NCBI GenBank assembly: GCA_965203135.1
Contig: CBDBBO010000001.1
Span: 372,001 to 436,000, forward strand
Source of the DNA: CATOSD01 sp965203135
GTDB taxonomy: Bacteria; Chloroflexota; Dehalococcoidia; Lucifugimonadales; CATOSD01
Reading direction: 5' to 3'
Length of the DNA: 64,000 bases
Shown: positions 50,716-60,241 of the stretch, one piece after another
Layout of the letters: every line of letters starts with the position of its first letter
How positions within the stretch are numbered: position 1 is the first letter of the stretch
Notes under the pieces: model-generated
What the model was told of the DNA's origin: nothing
The model's database searches: none
Seen by the model: only the letters and a program-made list of their open reading frames with translations
Translations under genes and position numbers: made by a program

Positions 50716-50981
50716 ACGGGGATGAAGACCACTGCCGCGTTCTGCCACATTTGGCGCAATGCGCGTGACGAACCTTAACAACTTGGCTCACAGAAAGTGA
50801 CGAGAACATCGGCCCGCCCAGCTACGAAAATAACGGAATGTAGCGGAACTGAGCAGATTTTTCGGGGGCGCTGCCGTTGGTGTGCCGCCCGTGCCGTCCT
50901 TCCGTCTTGCTGTGCTAGAATGAGACCCAGACACGAGGCAGGTGAGATGAAGCTGATGGTCGTAACATCGGCGGCGAAGAT

Positions 50982-51890
50982 ATGAGAGACAGGGTCGAAG
51001 CGTTTCTCAATTACATGACCGTGGAGCGGGGCGTCTCGCCGAACACGCAGGCCGCCTACCGCAGCGACCTGAAACAGTTCCTGGACTTTCTGGACGAGTA
51101 CCGATTCCGGGGCATGACGGTCGCGGACTGGCGGCAGGTGGACGAGGCGGTGGCGGCGGCATACGTCGAGCGGCTGATCGAGCTGGAGTACTCCAACACG
51201 ACGCGCGCGCGGAAGGTCGCCTCGCTCAAGTCGCTGTTCTCGTTCCTGGATGACGAGGGCGCGATCGAGGCCGACCCGACCGAGAATCTGAGCACGCCGC
51301 GGGTGGGCAGGTCGCTGCCTGAGACGCTGGCAGTCGAGGACGTGTCCCGGCTGCTGGAAGAGGCGTCCGGCAAGGAGTCGCCCGAGGCCAAGCGGGACCT
51401 CTCGATGCTGGAGTTGCTGTACGCTAGCGGAATGCGGGTGAGCGAACTGGTGTCGCTGGACACGGACGACGTGGACGTCGACGAGCTGTCGGTGCGGTGC
51501 TTCGGCAAGGGTGGAAAGGAGCGCGTGATCCCGATTCACTGGAGGGCGGCAAGCTCGGTGGCCGAGTACGTGGAGGAGACGCGGCCCGTGCTCGAGAGCG
51601 AGCGCTCCGGTCGGGCCCTGTTCCTGAATCGGCGCGGCGACCGGCTCACCCGCCAGGGTTTCTGGCTCATCCTGAAGGGTCACGCGAAGCGCGCGGGCAT
51701 AACCGCGAAGATTACGCCTCATTCGCTGCGCCACAGCTTCGCCACGCACCTGCTCCAGGGCGGCGCTCCGCTGCGACACGTCCAGGAGCTGCTGGGCCAC
51801 GCCAGCATCTCCACGACGCAGGTGTATACTCACCTGACCAGCGAACACGTCAGGGAGGAGTACGACATGGCGCACCCCCGGGCGAGGTGA
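50982..51890 (+). CDS. xerD: Tyrosine recombinase XerD
   Basis: 302 residues. N-terminal SAM-like core-binding domain (FLNYMTVERGVSPNTQAAYR), C-terminal catalytic domain with the R-K-H-R-H-Y set: SGMRVSEL (Arg), GKGGKERVIP (Lys), HSLRHSFATHLL (His, Arg) and LGHASISTTQVYTH (His, Tyr). Resolves chromosome dimers at dif with a partner. Its position next to uvrC and far from the IS suggests the chromosomal housekeeping recombinase, although XerC cannot be excluded. Confidence 0.9.
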   Translation: MRDRVEAFLNYMTVERGVSPNTQAAYRSDLKQFLDFLDEYRFRGMTVADWRQVDEAVAAAYVERLIELEYSNTTRARKVASLKSLFSFLDDEGAIEADPTENLSTPRVGRSLPETLAVEDVSRLLEEASGKESPEAKRDLSMLELLYASGMRVSELVSLDTDDVDVDELSVRCFGKGGKERVIPIHWRAASSVAEYVEETRPVLESERSGRALFLNRRGDRLTRQGFWLILKGHAKRAGITAKITPHSLRHSFATHLLQGGAPLRHVQELLGHASISTTQVYTHLTSEHVREEYDMAHPRAR

Positions 51891-51972
51891 ATAAGGGACG
51901 AGTCCCTGCCCTGCCCCAGCCCGCCGGGAACGGCGACACACACTAGACCATTCAATTCAGGAGGACATTCAA

Positions 51973-52308
51973 ATGCCCAGCAGAGGACGCAAGCGAGCCT
52001 CCAGGCAGGCCCAACTCAGTCAGAAGAAGCGAAGGGGCCGCGCCGGCGCAAACGCGCGGACTTTCGACGCCGGCCCGACGCAGCCGCGCAAGGCGCCGCC
52101 GACTGCGCCCGCGGCCGGCAGCGCTCCGGTGGCGGCAGCCGCGGTGGCCGCGCCGACGCCCCAAGCCGCGCCCCGCCGTCAGCGAAGGCAGTCGACGCCG
52201 AACACGCCGATGGTCTATCGCTACCTGGGGCGCGAGCTGAGGCAGATCGGCATACTCGCCACGGTGATGGCCGCGGCGCTGGTGGCGCTCTCGTTCGTGC
52301 TGGGCTAG
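51973..52308 (+). CDS. Small basic protein with C-terminal transmembrane helix
   Basis: 111 residues: a very basic N-terminus (MPSRGRKRASRQAQLSQKKR), an Ala/Pro-rich linker, YRYLGRELRQIGILATVMAA and a hydrophobic end (about 92-111). CAGGAGG lies before the ATG. Tail-anchored topology with the basic domain in the cytoplasm, possibly for nucleic-acid or ribosome contact; function unknown. Confidence 0.75.
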   Translation: MPSRGRKRASRQAQLSQKKRRGRAGANARTFDAGPTQPRKAPPTAPAAGSAPVAAAAVAAPTPQAAPRRQRRQSTPNTPMVYRYLGRELRQIGILATVMAAALVALSFVLG

Positions 52309-52357
52309 ACCGCGCTCGCGGTCTGGCCGGAGTGACGGCGATGCGCAGGGGCAGGCT

Positions 52358-54250
52358 TTGGTAGTCGAAGCGAAACGGGACGAGTTCGGGGAGCGCCTGA
52401 GGGCGCTGCCGACGTCGCCCGGCGTTTACCTGTTCCACGACGGGGACGGCGCCGTGCTGTACGTCGGCAAGGCGGCCAGCCTGCGCAACCGCGTAAGCTC
52501 GTACTTCGGGAGCACGCCCAACCTGGTGCCCAAGGTGCGCAACATGATGCGCAGGGTGGAGGACTTCGAGTTCATAGTCACGGAGTCCGAGCAAGAGGCG
52601 CTGATCCTGGAGTGCAATCTCATCAAGGAGCGCCAGCCCCAGTACAACGCGCGACTGAAGGACGACAAGAGCTACCCGTTCATCAAGATCGACATGTCGG
52701 AGGACTTTCCGCAGGTGTACGTCACGCGGAAGGTGCCCAACGACGGCTCGCGCTACTTCGGGCCGTTCGCCAGCGCGAGCAGCGTGCGGCGCACGCTCAA
52801 CCTGCTGAAGAAGCTGTTCCCCTACCGCTCGTGCACCAAGACGATCACGGGCGACGACGCGCGCCCGTGCCTCGACTTCTACATCCACCGCTGCGTTGGC
52901 CCGTGCATCGGCGCGGTCGACCGGGAGCAGTACGCCGAGATCATCGACCAGGTGGTGCTGTTCCTGGAGGGCAAGACCAACCGCGTCGTCAAGTCGATAA
53001 GCCGGCGGATGGAGGAGGCGGCGGACGGCCTGGAGTTCGAGCGGGCCGCCGTGCTGCGCGACCAGTTGAGGGCTATCGAGAGGGTCAACGAGGGTCAGAA
53101 GGTGCTCAACCTCAGCTCGGAGAACCTGGACGTCATAGCGCTCGCCCCGTCCGAGAGCGAGGCGTGGGTGGAGGTGTTCTTCGTCCGCCACGGCAAGCTC
53201 ATCGGGCGCGACAACTTCATCATGGCGGGTACGCAGGACGATACGCCGGGCGACATTCTCACGGCGTTCGTCCAGCAGTTCTACGACGCGACCCCCTACG
53301 TGCCGCCGCGCATCCTGGTGCAACACGCGCTCGACGACGCCGAGCCTATAGCAGAGTGGCTGCGACAGAAGCGCGGCAGCCGGGTGCGCGTCTACACGCC
53401 GCAGCGCGGCCAGAAGCGCCGGCTGATGGAGATGGTGTCGGAGAACGCCCGCCAGGGGCTGGACCACCTGGAAGTGCGGCGGGCGTCCGACAGCGCGAAG
53501 CTTCACGCCGGGCTGTCGGAGCTTCAGGAGGCGCTTAGCCTGCCCGAGCCTCCGCGACGCATCGAGTGCTACGACATCTCCAACATCCAGGGCACCAACG
53601 CGGTGGGCAGCATGGTGGTGTTCGAGGATGGGCGCTCGGCGCCGTCCCAGTACCGGCGGTTCAGGATCAAGACCGTCGAGGGCGTGGACGACTACGCGAT
53701 GATGCGGGAGATGCTTACGCGGCGGTTCAAGCGTCTCGCGGACGCACGGAACGCCGCGAACGGCGCAACGGACAGCGAGAGCGATGGCGAAAAGAGGCCT
53801 GACGACGGTGGCGGCTCGTGGGGCGTAGCGCCCGACCTGGCGCTGATCGACGGCGGCAAGGGCCACCTGGGAGCGGCGTTGCAGGTGTTCTTGGAACTGG
53901 GCATAGACTTCGTGCCGCTGGCGAGCCTGGCCAAGGAGAACGAGGAGCTGTTTGTGCCCCACGTCCAGGAGGGGATCATGCTGCCCCGGGACTCCCAGGG
54001 CCTGTACCTGGTGCAGCGCGCACGGGACGAGGCGCATAGGTTCGCGATCACGTATCACCGGCAGCGGAGATCCCGAAAGGGCGCCGAGTCCATCATCGAC
54101 CAGGTGCCCGGAATCGGGCCAAAGCGCCGCCGGATGCTCATCCGCCAGTTCGGCTCCACCAAGGGCATCAGAGAGGCCACGGTGGAGCAGATCGCCGCCG
54201 CGCCCGGCATGACGCTGAAGCTCGCCAAGCGGGTCAAGAGCTACCTTTAG
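52358..54250 (+). CDS. uvrC: Excinuclease ABC subunit C
   Basis: 630 residues. N-terminal GIY-YIG nuclease (GVYLFHDGDGAVLYVGKA), a Cys-containing helical region, UVR domain (MEEAADGLEFERAAVLRDQL), the RNase H-like 5' nuclease (YDISNIQGTNAVGSMVVFED; LIDGGKGHLGAAL) and C-terminal HhH pair (VPGIGPKRRRMLIRQFGS; AAAPGMTLKLAKRV). Makes both incisions in nucleotide excision repair with UvrB. TTG start. Confidence 0.95.
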   Translation: MVVEAKRDEFGERLRALPTSPGVYLFHDGDGAVLYVGKAASLRNRVSSYFGSTPNLVPKVRNMMRRVEDFEFIVTESEQEALILECNLIKERQPQYNARLKDDKSYPFIKIDMSEDFPQVYVTRKVPNDGSRYFGPFASASSVRRTLNLLKKLFPYRSCTKTITGDDARPCLDFYIHRCVGPCIGAVDREQYAEIIDQVVLFLEGKTNRVVKSISRRMEEAADGLEFERAAVLRDQLRAIERVNEGQKVLNLSSENLDVIALAPSESEAWVEVFFVRHGKLIGRDNFIMAGTQDDTPGDILTAFVQQFYDATPYVPPRILVQHALDDAEPIAEWLRQKRGSRVRVYTPQRGQKRRLMEMVSENARQGLDHLEVRRASDSAKLHAGLSELQEALSLPEPPRRIECYDISNIQGTNAVGSMVVFEDGRSAPSQYRRFRIKTVEGVDDYAMMREMLTRRFKRLADARNAANGATDSESDGEKRPDDGGGSWGVAPDLALIDGGKGHLGAALQVFLELGIDFVPLASLAKENEELFVPHVQEGIMLPRDSQGLYLVQRARDEAHRFAITYHRQRRSRKGAESIIDQVPGIGPKRRRMLIRQFGSTKGIREATVEQIAAAPGMTLKLAKRVKSYL

Positions 54251-54372
54251 GCCCGCCTGGACTCCTTTTTTTTCGCTAAGGTTAGGTCCCGTCTGTCCAG
54301 CTAAACCGAGTTGCGCACCCCTGTACACAGGCTTTCCCGTTTACTTTACGTTTTGGTTTGCTTACGTTAGCG

Positions 54373-55251
54373 CTAGTTTCTCTCGGACTTACCGGTGTTG
54401 GCTCCGTCGCCCGCGCCGCTGGCCATGCGGGCGAACGGGCCCAGCAGATTGGTAAACTCCATCGGGAAGATGAACTTGGTGGACGGGCTGCTTCCCAACT
54501 GCTTGAGGGTGTCGAAGTACTGGAGGCTCAGAGTGTTGGAGTCCACGTTCTGGGCTACGCCGTAGATCCTGTCCAGCGCCATGCTGAAGCCTTCCGCACG
54601 CAGGACGGCGGCCTGCTGGTCGCCCTCGGCGGAAAGTATCTCGGCCTGGCGCTCGCCCTCGGCGCGCAGGATTGCGGCCTGCTTCTCGCCCTCGGCGACG
54701 GTGACCGCCGCCTCCCGCGTGCCCTCGGCCTCCGTCACGGCGGCGCGGCGGAAGCGCTCGGCGGACATCTGGCGGTTCATCGCGTCCTGGATGTCGCGGG
54801 CCGGCTCCACCTCGCGAATCTCCACCTGGGTGACCTTGATGCCCCAGCGCTCTGTGACCTCGTCCAGCTTCTGGCGCAACTGCTCGTTGATGCGGTCCCT
54901 CTGGGACAGCACGTCGTCGAGCGGGATTTCGCCGATAACCGCGCGGAGCGTGGTGGTGGCTATGCCGATAACCGCGCTGCGGTAGTCGACCACCTCGATG
55001 ATGGCCTTCTCGGCGTCGGCCTCCATGACGCGCATGTAGACCAGGAAGTCGATGTCGATGGGCGCGTTGTCCCGCGTGATGTTGGTCTGGCGGGGGATGT
55101 CAATCACCGCCTCGCGCAGGTCGATCCTCTGGGTCGTGTTGAACGGCCAGAACATCACCTTCAGCCCCGGCGGCTTCAGCCCCGAGAATTTGCCGAGCCA
55201 GAAGACGGCCAGGCGCTCGTACTGCTTAACGATGGTTATGTATGGTATCAA
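54373..55251 (-). CDS. SPFH-domain slipin (stomatin/QmcA-like)
   Basis: 292 residues: ITIVKQYERLAVFWLGKFSG opens the SPFH domain, followed by RIDLREAVIDIPRQTNITRDN and a long Ala/Glu-rich coiled coil (EAEGTREAAVTVAEGEKQAA...). The usual N-terminal membrane helix is nearly absent, so attachment may come through NfeD. The nfeD gene ends 22 bases upstream on the same strand, the standard slipin/NfeD pairing. Probable membrane-microdomain scaffold. Confidence 0.9.
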   Translation of the reverse strand: MIPYITIVKQYERLAVFWLGKFSGLKPPGLKVMFWPFNTTQRIDLREAVIDIPRQTNITRDNAPIDIDFLVYMRVMEADAEKAIIEVVDYRSAVIGIATTTLRAVIGEIPLDDVLSQRDRINEQLRQKLDEVTERWGIKVTQVEIREVEPARDIQDAMNRQMSAERFRRAAVTEAEGTREAAVTVAEGEKQAAILRAEGERQAEILSAEGDQQAAVLRAEGFSMALDRIYGVAQNVDSNTLSLQYFDTLKQLGSSPSTKFIFPMEFTNLLGPFARMASGAGDGANTGKSERN

Positions 55252-55273
55252 GTTGGTTCTCCTCCTGACCGGC

Positions 55274-56686
55274 TTACTGGTCCGCCTTAAACACCTTCAG
55301 CGTGAGTCCCTCCACGTCGGACACTATCACCTCCTCGCCCTGCTGGATGTGCTCACCGGAGTCGGACACGGCACTCCACGACTCGCCGCGGGCCCGGACG
55401 GTCCCTCGCGGGTCCAGCGGGGTCACGACCACGCCTGTCTCCCCTACCAGGCTCACCTGGCTGGGGTAACCCTCCGCCGCCTTCGCCCGGCGGTTCTCCC
55501 TGAGAAACAGCCCGAGCGACACAGCCATGAACGCCGCAATAATGCCGATGATCCACAGGTTGACCCGGAAGCTGGGCTCCGGTATGGGCGGCGCGCCGAA
55601 CCCGCCGAACAGCAGAAAAGCGCCCACGATGAAGCTGATTGCCGCGCCGATGCCGAACACGCCCAGCCCGGGCGCCGACGCTTCGGCGTAGAACAGTGCC
55701 ATCGCAAGCAGGATCAGGCCCAATCCGACCCAGTTGACGGGCAGGTTGGCGATGGCGGTGAAGGCCAGGGCGAGCGCGACCACGCCGACCACTCCCGGCA
55801 CTATCAGGCCGGGGCTTATGAGCTCGATGAGTATGCCAATGCCGCCGATAGTGAGCAGGACGAACGCGACGTTGGGGTTGGCGAGGAAGCCCAGAAAGCG
55901 CTCGAGGGGCGTCAGTTGCAGCTCGGACACCGCGATTCCGGTCGTGTCCAGCGTGACGTTTGTACCGGCGACCATGACTTCCATGCCGTTCATCTTCTCC
56001 AGGAGCTCCGGCAGGTCGGCGGCTACCACGTCGATTACATTGTCTTCGAGCGCCTCGGACGGTGAGAGCGACAGCGCGTTCAGGACGGTCTTCTCCAGGA
56101 CCTCCCGGTTCCGGCCCCGCTCGTCGGCAATGCTGCGCATGAAGGCGGCCGCATCCTGTGAGGCCTTAGACTTGAGGGTCTCCGGCAGCTCCTCGCCGCC
56201 GCCGCCGACGGGGGACGCCGCGCCGATGTTCGTGCCCGGGGCCATGGCCGCGACGTGGGCGGCGGCGGTGATGAAGGTGCCCGCCGAGGCGGCCTGCGCT
56301 CCTGGGGGCGACACGTAGACCGCGACCGGAACCGGCGACGTGAGCAGGTGCTCTACTATCTCGCGAGTGGAGGAGTACAGGCCACCCGGCGTGTCGAGTT
56401 GAACGATGGCCAGTCGCGCTCCGTTCTCCCTCGCGTCGTCCAAGCCGCGCGCGAGATGGCCGGCGGCCAACTCGTCGATGGTTCCGTCGATGGTAATCAG
56501 CGTGGCGCGATGGCCGGACGCATCCGCCGACGCAACCTGGCCGAGCAGGAAACCGCCGAGACCGAGCGCGACGAGCGCCAGCGCGGCCAGACGGCGCGCG
56601 GCCAGCGCGCGGTCCGGTGCTGCCCGTGGGCGCGGGCTACGCGCGCGTTTGGGAGTGAGGGTCCGTTGCGCCAACAATTGTTCCAA
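55274..56686 (-). CDS. NfeD-family membrane serine protease
   Basis: 470 residues from a TTG start. A transmembrane segment (about 33-50), ClpP/SppA-like protease domain (IDGTIDELAAGHL, VQLDTPGGLYSSTREIV, SPPGAQAASAGTFITAAAH with the Ser, LKSKASQDAAAF with the Lys), four to five transmembrane segments (about 265-400) and a C-terminal OB fold (LVGETGVVVTPLDPRGTV). This is the long NfeD1b form that cleaves the C-terminus of its slipin partner. Operon with the slipin. Confidence 0.91.
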   Translation of the reverse strand: MEQLLAQRTLTPKRARSPRPRAAPDRALAARRLAALALVALGLGGFLLGQVASADASGHRATLITIDGTIDELAAGHLARGLDDARENGARLAIVQLDTPGGLYSSTREIVEHLLTSPVPVAVYVSPPGAQAASAGTFITAAAHVAAMAPGTNIGAASPVGGGGEELPETLKSKASQDAAAFMRSIADERGRNREVLEKTVLNALSLSPSEALEDNVIDVVAADLPELLEKMNGMEVMVAGTNVTLDTTGIAVSELQLTPLERFLGFLANPNVAFVLLTIGGIGILIELISPGLIVPGVVGVVALALAFTAIANLPVNWVGLGLILLAMALFYAEASAPGLGVFGIGAAISFIVGAFLLFGGFGAPPIPEPSFRVNLWIIGIIAAFMAVSLGLFLRENRRAKAAEGYPSQVSLVGETGVVVTPLDPRGTVRARGESWSAVSDSGEHIQQGEEVIVSDVEGLTLKVFKADQ

Positions 56687-56787
56687 TTTCGGCCCTGCCG
56701 CCAGCTAACCAAGACGTAAAGTGGTGTTCTCTGGTACTTCTCTAGCGTATCAGAGAATGCGTTCGAGCGTCGGCAGGCACAGGGCGG

Positions 56788-57177
56788 TTAGTTGACGACC
56801 AGCTCCACTCCATAATCCGAGTAAGGGTCGGGGTCCAGGGTGCAGACCGGCTCTCCTCGCTCGAGCGCGACTGCCGCGACCAGCGCGTGATCGCCAGCCG
56901 ATGCCCGGCCGTTGGTATCGCGTGCGGCGAGCAGAAGACCGGCGCGCTTTGCGGCCTCGGTGGAGAGCGGAGCCACTTCGACGAATTCGATCAGCGCGGT
57001 CAGCGCCATCTCAGTCCTGCGGTCGAGGTCGGGATCCCGCCACAGCTCGAACACCGTCACCGACGACACGGCGGCTGTCTCCCTGCCGTCCAGCACCAGG
57101 TCGATGATGCGGCGCGCGGACCGGTCTCCGCCAAGGTAGGCCCGAAACAAGGAGGCGTCGAGCAGCATATCGGCCAT
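56788..57177 (-). CDS. PIN-domain toxin (VapC-like)
   Basis: 129 residues: DASLFRAYLGGD (first Asp), VSSVTVFELWR (Glu about 44), SAGDHALVAAVAL (Asp about 95) and TLDPDPYSDYG, together forming the acidic Mg site of PIN ribonucleases. Lies 96 bases downstream of its likely antitoxin. Toxic RNA cleavage is the family activity; the target is unknown. Confidence 0.85.
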   Translation of the reverse strand: MADMLLDASLFRAYLGGDRSARRIIDLVLDGRETAAVSSVTVFELWRDPDLDRRTEMALTALIEFVEVAPLSTEAAKRAGLLLAARDTNGRASAGDHALVAAVALERGEPVCTLDPDPYSDYGVELVVN

Positions 57178-57273
57178 TGTTTTCTCCTCTCCCCTACAGA
57201 TGCACCGCCGCCACTCGGATGCGCTTGGTTCGCAACTCCCCTACCCTGCCGGACCGCGGCGCGACGGGTGGAC

Positions 57274-57570
57274 TTAGCCTTCGAGGCTCGCCCTCAGCAG
57301 TCTCACGGCTTCATCCCTGGTCAGCTCCACGGGAGACCCGATTGGCTGCCTGGCCTGGAGACTGATGTACTCGTCCTCCCACACGGACGGTTCCGGGGGA
57401 AGGGACGGCGACGGCTCGACGTCGTTGAGCGCCATCTCGAGCGCGTGCTCGACGAACTCGCGGAGCGACACCCGGCGCTCCGCGGCCTTCGCCTTGGAGG
57501 CCAGGTAGAGGTCCTCTCTCACGGCGGCATATAGCTGTCGGGTGGGTTGTTCGCTCTTTTTTCTTGGCAT
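57274..57570 (-). CDS. Antitoxin-like ribbon-helix-helix protein
   Basis: 98 residues: TRQLYAAVREDLYLASKAKA and AERRVSLREFVEHALEMAL form a short DNA-binding ribbon-helix-helix-like region, with an acidic C-terminal arm (VEPSPSLPPEPSVWEDEY) likely to wrap the PIN toxin. GGGTGA lies before the ATG. Divergent from the glycerate kinase gene, so its binding site may also influence that promoter. Confidence 0.75.
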   Translation of the reverse strand: MPRKKSEQPTRQLYAAVREDLYLASKAKAAERRVSLREFVEHALEMALNDVEPSPSLPPEPSVWEDEYISLQARQPIGSPVELTRDEAVRLLRASLEG

Positions 57571-57822
57571 AGTAATATCACCCTATTCGGATAGCGAAAA
57601 ATCGGCAAGGCGAAAACGGGTGTCTCCGGGTCGATTTCTGGGCGGCGAGGTCCCGTCCGAATGCGGCATCCGGCTGCGGCTGAGGCGTGCGCGCGTCTGT
57701 ACCGGCGCGCAGCCGTTGGGAATATCCACATATCTCGATATGGATTACGTTCTCGAGGCGCGGCGAACTGTTCCGGGCAGTCACGCTGCGCCTACCGGTC
57801 GGCACATGCTCAGGTTTGTAGA

Positions 57823-57831
57823 TGATATAAT
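57823..57831 (+). promoter_or_regulatory. Extended -10 giving a leaderless glycerate kinase mRNA
   Basis: TGATATAAT is a perfect -10 with TGn extension. Its end is ten bases before the ATG at 57842, so transcription would start at about the start codon. No ribosome site precedes that ATG, which fits leaderless translation. Confidence 0.5.
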
Positions 57832-57841
57832 GGCCCGCGGC

Positions 57842-58996
57842 ATGAAGATCGTAGTCGCTCCACAGGCATTCAAGGGCAGCATCTCCGCACAGGACGCCGG
57901 CCAGGCTATGCGCGAGGGCATCCTCCGCGTGTTCGAGGACGCCGAGGTCAAGGTCACACCGGTCGCCGACGGCGGCGACGGCACGCTGCAGACGCTGGTC
58001 GGGCTGACCGGTGGCAGCGTGCGCAGCGTGAGCGTCACCGGGCCGCTGGGCGAGCGCATCGAGGCGCAGTGGGGCGCTCTCGGCGACGGCAACACCGCGG
58101 TGATCGAGATGGCGCGCACGTCCGGGCTGGCCCTGGTGCCGCGCGACAGGCGCAATCCCCTGCTGACCACGACCTACGGGCTGGGGGAGGCTATCGAGCA
58201 GGCGCTGGAGGATGGGTTCCGCAAGTTCATCATCGGAATCGGCGGAAGCGCCACTAACGACGGCGGCGCGGGGATGGCCCAGGCGCTGGGTGTCCGACTG
58301 CTGGACGCGGAGGGCCGCGATCTTGCGCACGGCGGAGAGGCGCTGGAGTGCGTGGCGAGCATCGACGTTTCGGGACTCGACGAGCGCGCCCGCGAGTCGA
58401 CGTTCCTGGTGGCCTGCGACGTGAGCAACCCGCTAACCGGACCGGAGGGAGCATCCGCGATATACGGTCCGCAGAAGGGCGCTACGCCTGAGATTGTGAA
58501 GCGGCTGGACGCTGCCCTGCACCGCTTCGCCGAGGTGGTGAGGGCCGATCTGGGACGCGACATCGAGGAGCTGCCGGGCGCGGGCGCGGCGGGAGGCCTC
58601 GGCGGCGGCTTCGTGGCCTTCCTGGGAGCAGAGCTCAGGGCGGGGGTGAACATAGTCCTCGATCTGGTGGACATGGAAAGGCACCTGGAGCGGACGGACC
58701 TCGTGATAACCGGGGAGGGCTGCCTGGACTATCAGACCATCTACAAGAAGGCGCCGATCGGCGTGGCGCAGATGGCAAAGGAGCGCGGCATCCCGGTGGT
58801 GTGCGTGTCCGGTTCGCTTGGCGAGCGCTACGGACTGGTCCACGACCACGGCATAGATGCCGCCGCCGCCATCACGAACTCGCCGATGAGTCTGGACGAG
58901 TCGTCCGCCAACGCGGCCGAACTGATAGCCTCCGCCACGGAACAGGCGATGCGCTTCATCGAGGTGGGCAGACGCCTTTCCGCTGGCATTCCTTAA
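57842..58996 (+). CDS. Glycerate kinase (GarK/GlxK family)
   Basis: 384 residues, family II glycerate kinase: MKIVVAPQAFKGSISAQDAG, PVADGGDGTLQTLV, ARTSGLALVPRDRRNPLLTT, IGGSATNDGGAGMAQALG, DVSNPLTGPEGAS and ITGEGCLDYQT. Phosphorylates D-glycerate to 2-phosphoglycerate (photorespiration-like, glyoxylate or serine-cycle carbon). I chose the ATG giving the canonical MKIVVAP; an in-frame ATG lies 12 bases upstream. Stand-alone gene. Confidence 0.92.
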   Translation: MKIVVAPQAFKGSISAQDAGQAMREGILRVFEDAEVKVTPVADGGDGTLQTLVGLTGGSVRSVSVTGPLGERIEAQWGALGDGNTAVIEMARTSGLALVPRDRRNPLLTTTYGLGEAIEQALEDGFRKFIIGIGGSATNDGGAGMAQALGVRLLDAEGRDLAHGGEALECVASIDVSGLDERARESTFLVACDVSNPLTGPEGASAIYGPQKGATPEIVKRLDAALHRFAEVVRADLGRDIEELPGAGAAGGLGGGFVAFLGAELRAGVNIVLDLVDMERHLERTDLVITGEGCLDYQTIYKKAPIGVAQMAKERGIPVVCVSGSLGERYGLVHDHGIDAAAAITNSPMSLDESSANAAELIASATEQAMRFIEVGRRLSAGIP

Positions 58997-59063
58997 GTCG
59001 CCCCGGCTCCCCTACCCCTCTCCCTTCACATCCACCGCATCCACTCAGAATTTCGGAGGTAAC

Positions 59064-60185
59064 ATGGGCTGGTCTGTTCACCACCCTGTCGGACTTTTGC
59101 ACTACGCGGCCCAGCACGCCATGCGCGGCTACACGCTGGTGGCCAACGTGGGCGGCGATCACGCGAATCTCATCGACATGGAGGGACGCGTCTGCCACCG
59201 CTGGCACTCCGAGCGCGGCCTGCCGCAGGGCTATCTGCTGCCCAACGGCAACCTGCTGTGCCGCATGAAGCCGCCGGAGGACCGCGAGGGCATGGCCGGA
59301 TTCGGCGGCTCGTCCGCCGGACTGTACGAGCTGGACTGGGACGGCAACGAGGTCTGGCTGTACGAGGATGAGACCGTCCACCACGACTTTCTGAGGCTGG
59401 ACAACGGCAACACGCTGACGCTTGTGTGGGTCCCGCTTGCCGACGAGCTGGCCGCCCAGGTGCGCGGCGGTTACGAGCGCGAGGAGGACACCGACAAGCC
59501 GATGTACGGCGACGTGATACGGGAGATCGCGCCCGACGGCTCCACGGTGCAGGAGTGGCCGATCTGGAGCGCGCTGGACGTGGACGAGGACGAGATATGC
59601 CCGCTGGAGCGTCGCCAGGAGTGGACGCACACCAACTCCGTGGATCTGACTCCTGACGGGGACTTTCTCATCAGCATGAGGCAGATAGACAGGGTGGCCA
59701 TCCTGGGCAGGGGGAACGGCGACATTCGCTGGAAGTGGGGAGCGGGCGAGCTGTCCCATCAGCACAACGCCACCTTCCTGGACAGCGGGCACGTGCTGAT
59801 GTTCGACAACGGACCGCACCGCCGGGGTCCCAGCGGGTCGCGCGCGGTGGAGGTGAACCCGGTCACCAGCGAAATCGAGTGGGAGTACAAGGGGATGCAG
59901 CCGTTGCACCTTTTCAGCTTCCACATCAGCGGCGCGGCGCGGCTGCCCAACGGCAACACGTTGATATGCGAGGGCGCCGCGGGCCGTGTGATCGAGGTGA
60001 CGCCGAGCAAGGAACTCGTCTGGGAGTACATCAACCCGTTCTTCGTGCCGGACAGGCGCTTCGGCGGGGTCAACAACATGCTCTACCGCGCGCTTCGCTA
60101 CGGCCCGGACCATCCCGCGCTGCGAGGCCGCGACCTCGATCCCGCCAGGCACGCCAACGTGAACCGGCTGTACGCGATGATGTAA
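59064..60185 (+). CDS. Arylsulfotransferase-like beta-propeller protein
   Basis: 373 residues with repeated LPNGNLL/LDNGNTL/LPNGNTL and LYELDWDGNEVW/IREIAPDGSTVQEW motifs of the arylsulfotransferase (ASST) propeller family. Conserved histidines are in HHDFLRLDNG, EWTHTNSVDLTPDGDFL, SHQHNATFL and FSFHISGAARL. No signal peptide is visible at this start, although classical ASST enzymes are periplasmic. GGAGG lies before the ATG. Probably a sulfotransferase or propeller hydrolase of unknown substrate. Confidence 0.82.
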   Translation: MGWSVHHPVGLLHYAAQHAMRGYTLVANVGGDHANLIDMEGRVCHRWHSERGLPQGYLLPNGNLLCRMKPPEDREGMAGFGGSSAGLYELDWDGNEVWLYEDETVHHDFLRLDNGNTLTLVWVPLADELAAQVRGGYEREEDTDKPMYGDVIREIAPDGSTVQEWPIWSALDVDEDEICPLERRQEWTHTNSVDLTPDGDFLISMRQIDRVAILGRGNGDIRWKWGAGELSHQHNATFLDSGHVLMFDNGPHRRGPSGSRAVEVNPVTSEIEWEYKGMQPLHLFSFHISGAARLPNGNTLICEGAAGRVIEVTPSKELVWEYINPFFVPDRRFGGVNNMLYRALRYGPDHPALRGRDLDPARHANVNRLYAMM

Positions 60186-60241
60186 GGGGGGCGGCGGTGG
60201 CGCTGGCGCGGGAGAGAGGAGGATTGACGCGCTAAACAATA

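Larger units (their letters stand above)
50224..50981. other. Repeat-rich stretch without a supported gene
   Basis: Holds direct repeat copy B (50389-50585), a terminator-like hairpin ATAGCAC-GCAC-GTGCTAT followed by TTTCT (50608-50630), an REP-like unit (50679-50715) and about 270 bases before xerD in which I see no gene. Confidence 0.6.

Noticed and set aside
50765..50850. Third copy of the 600-bp inverted repeat
   Set aside because: Only short words (CTTAACAACTT, GCCCAGCTACGAAA) match and they are in the wrong order, so similarity is too weak to claim a copy.
54257..54300. Intrinsic terminator after uvrC from the T8 run
   Set aside because: The T run is present but I see no stable stem directly before it.
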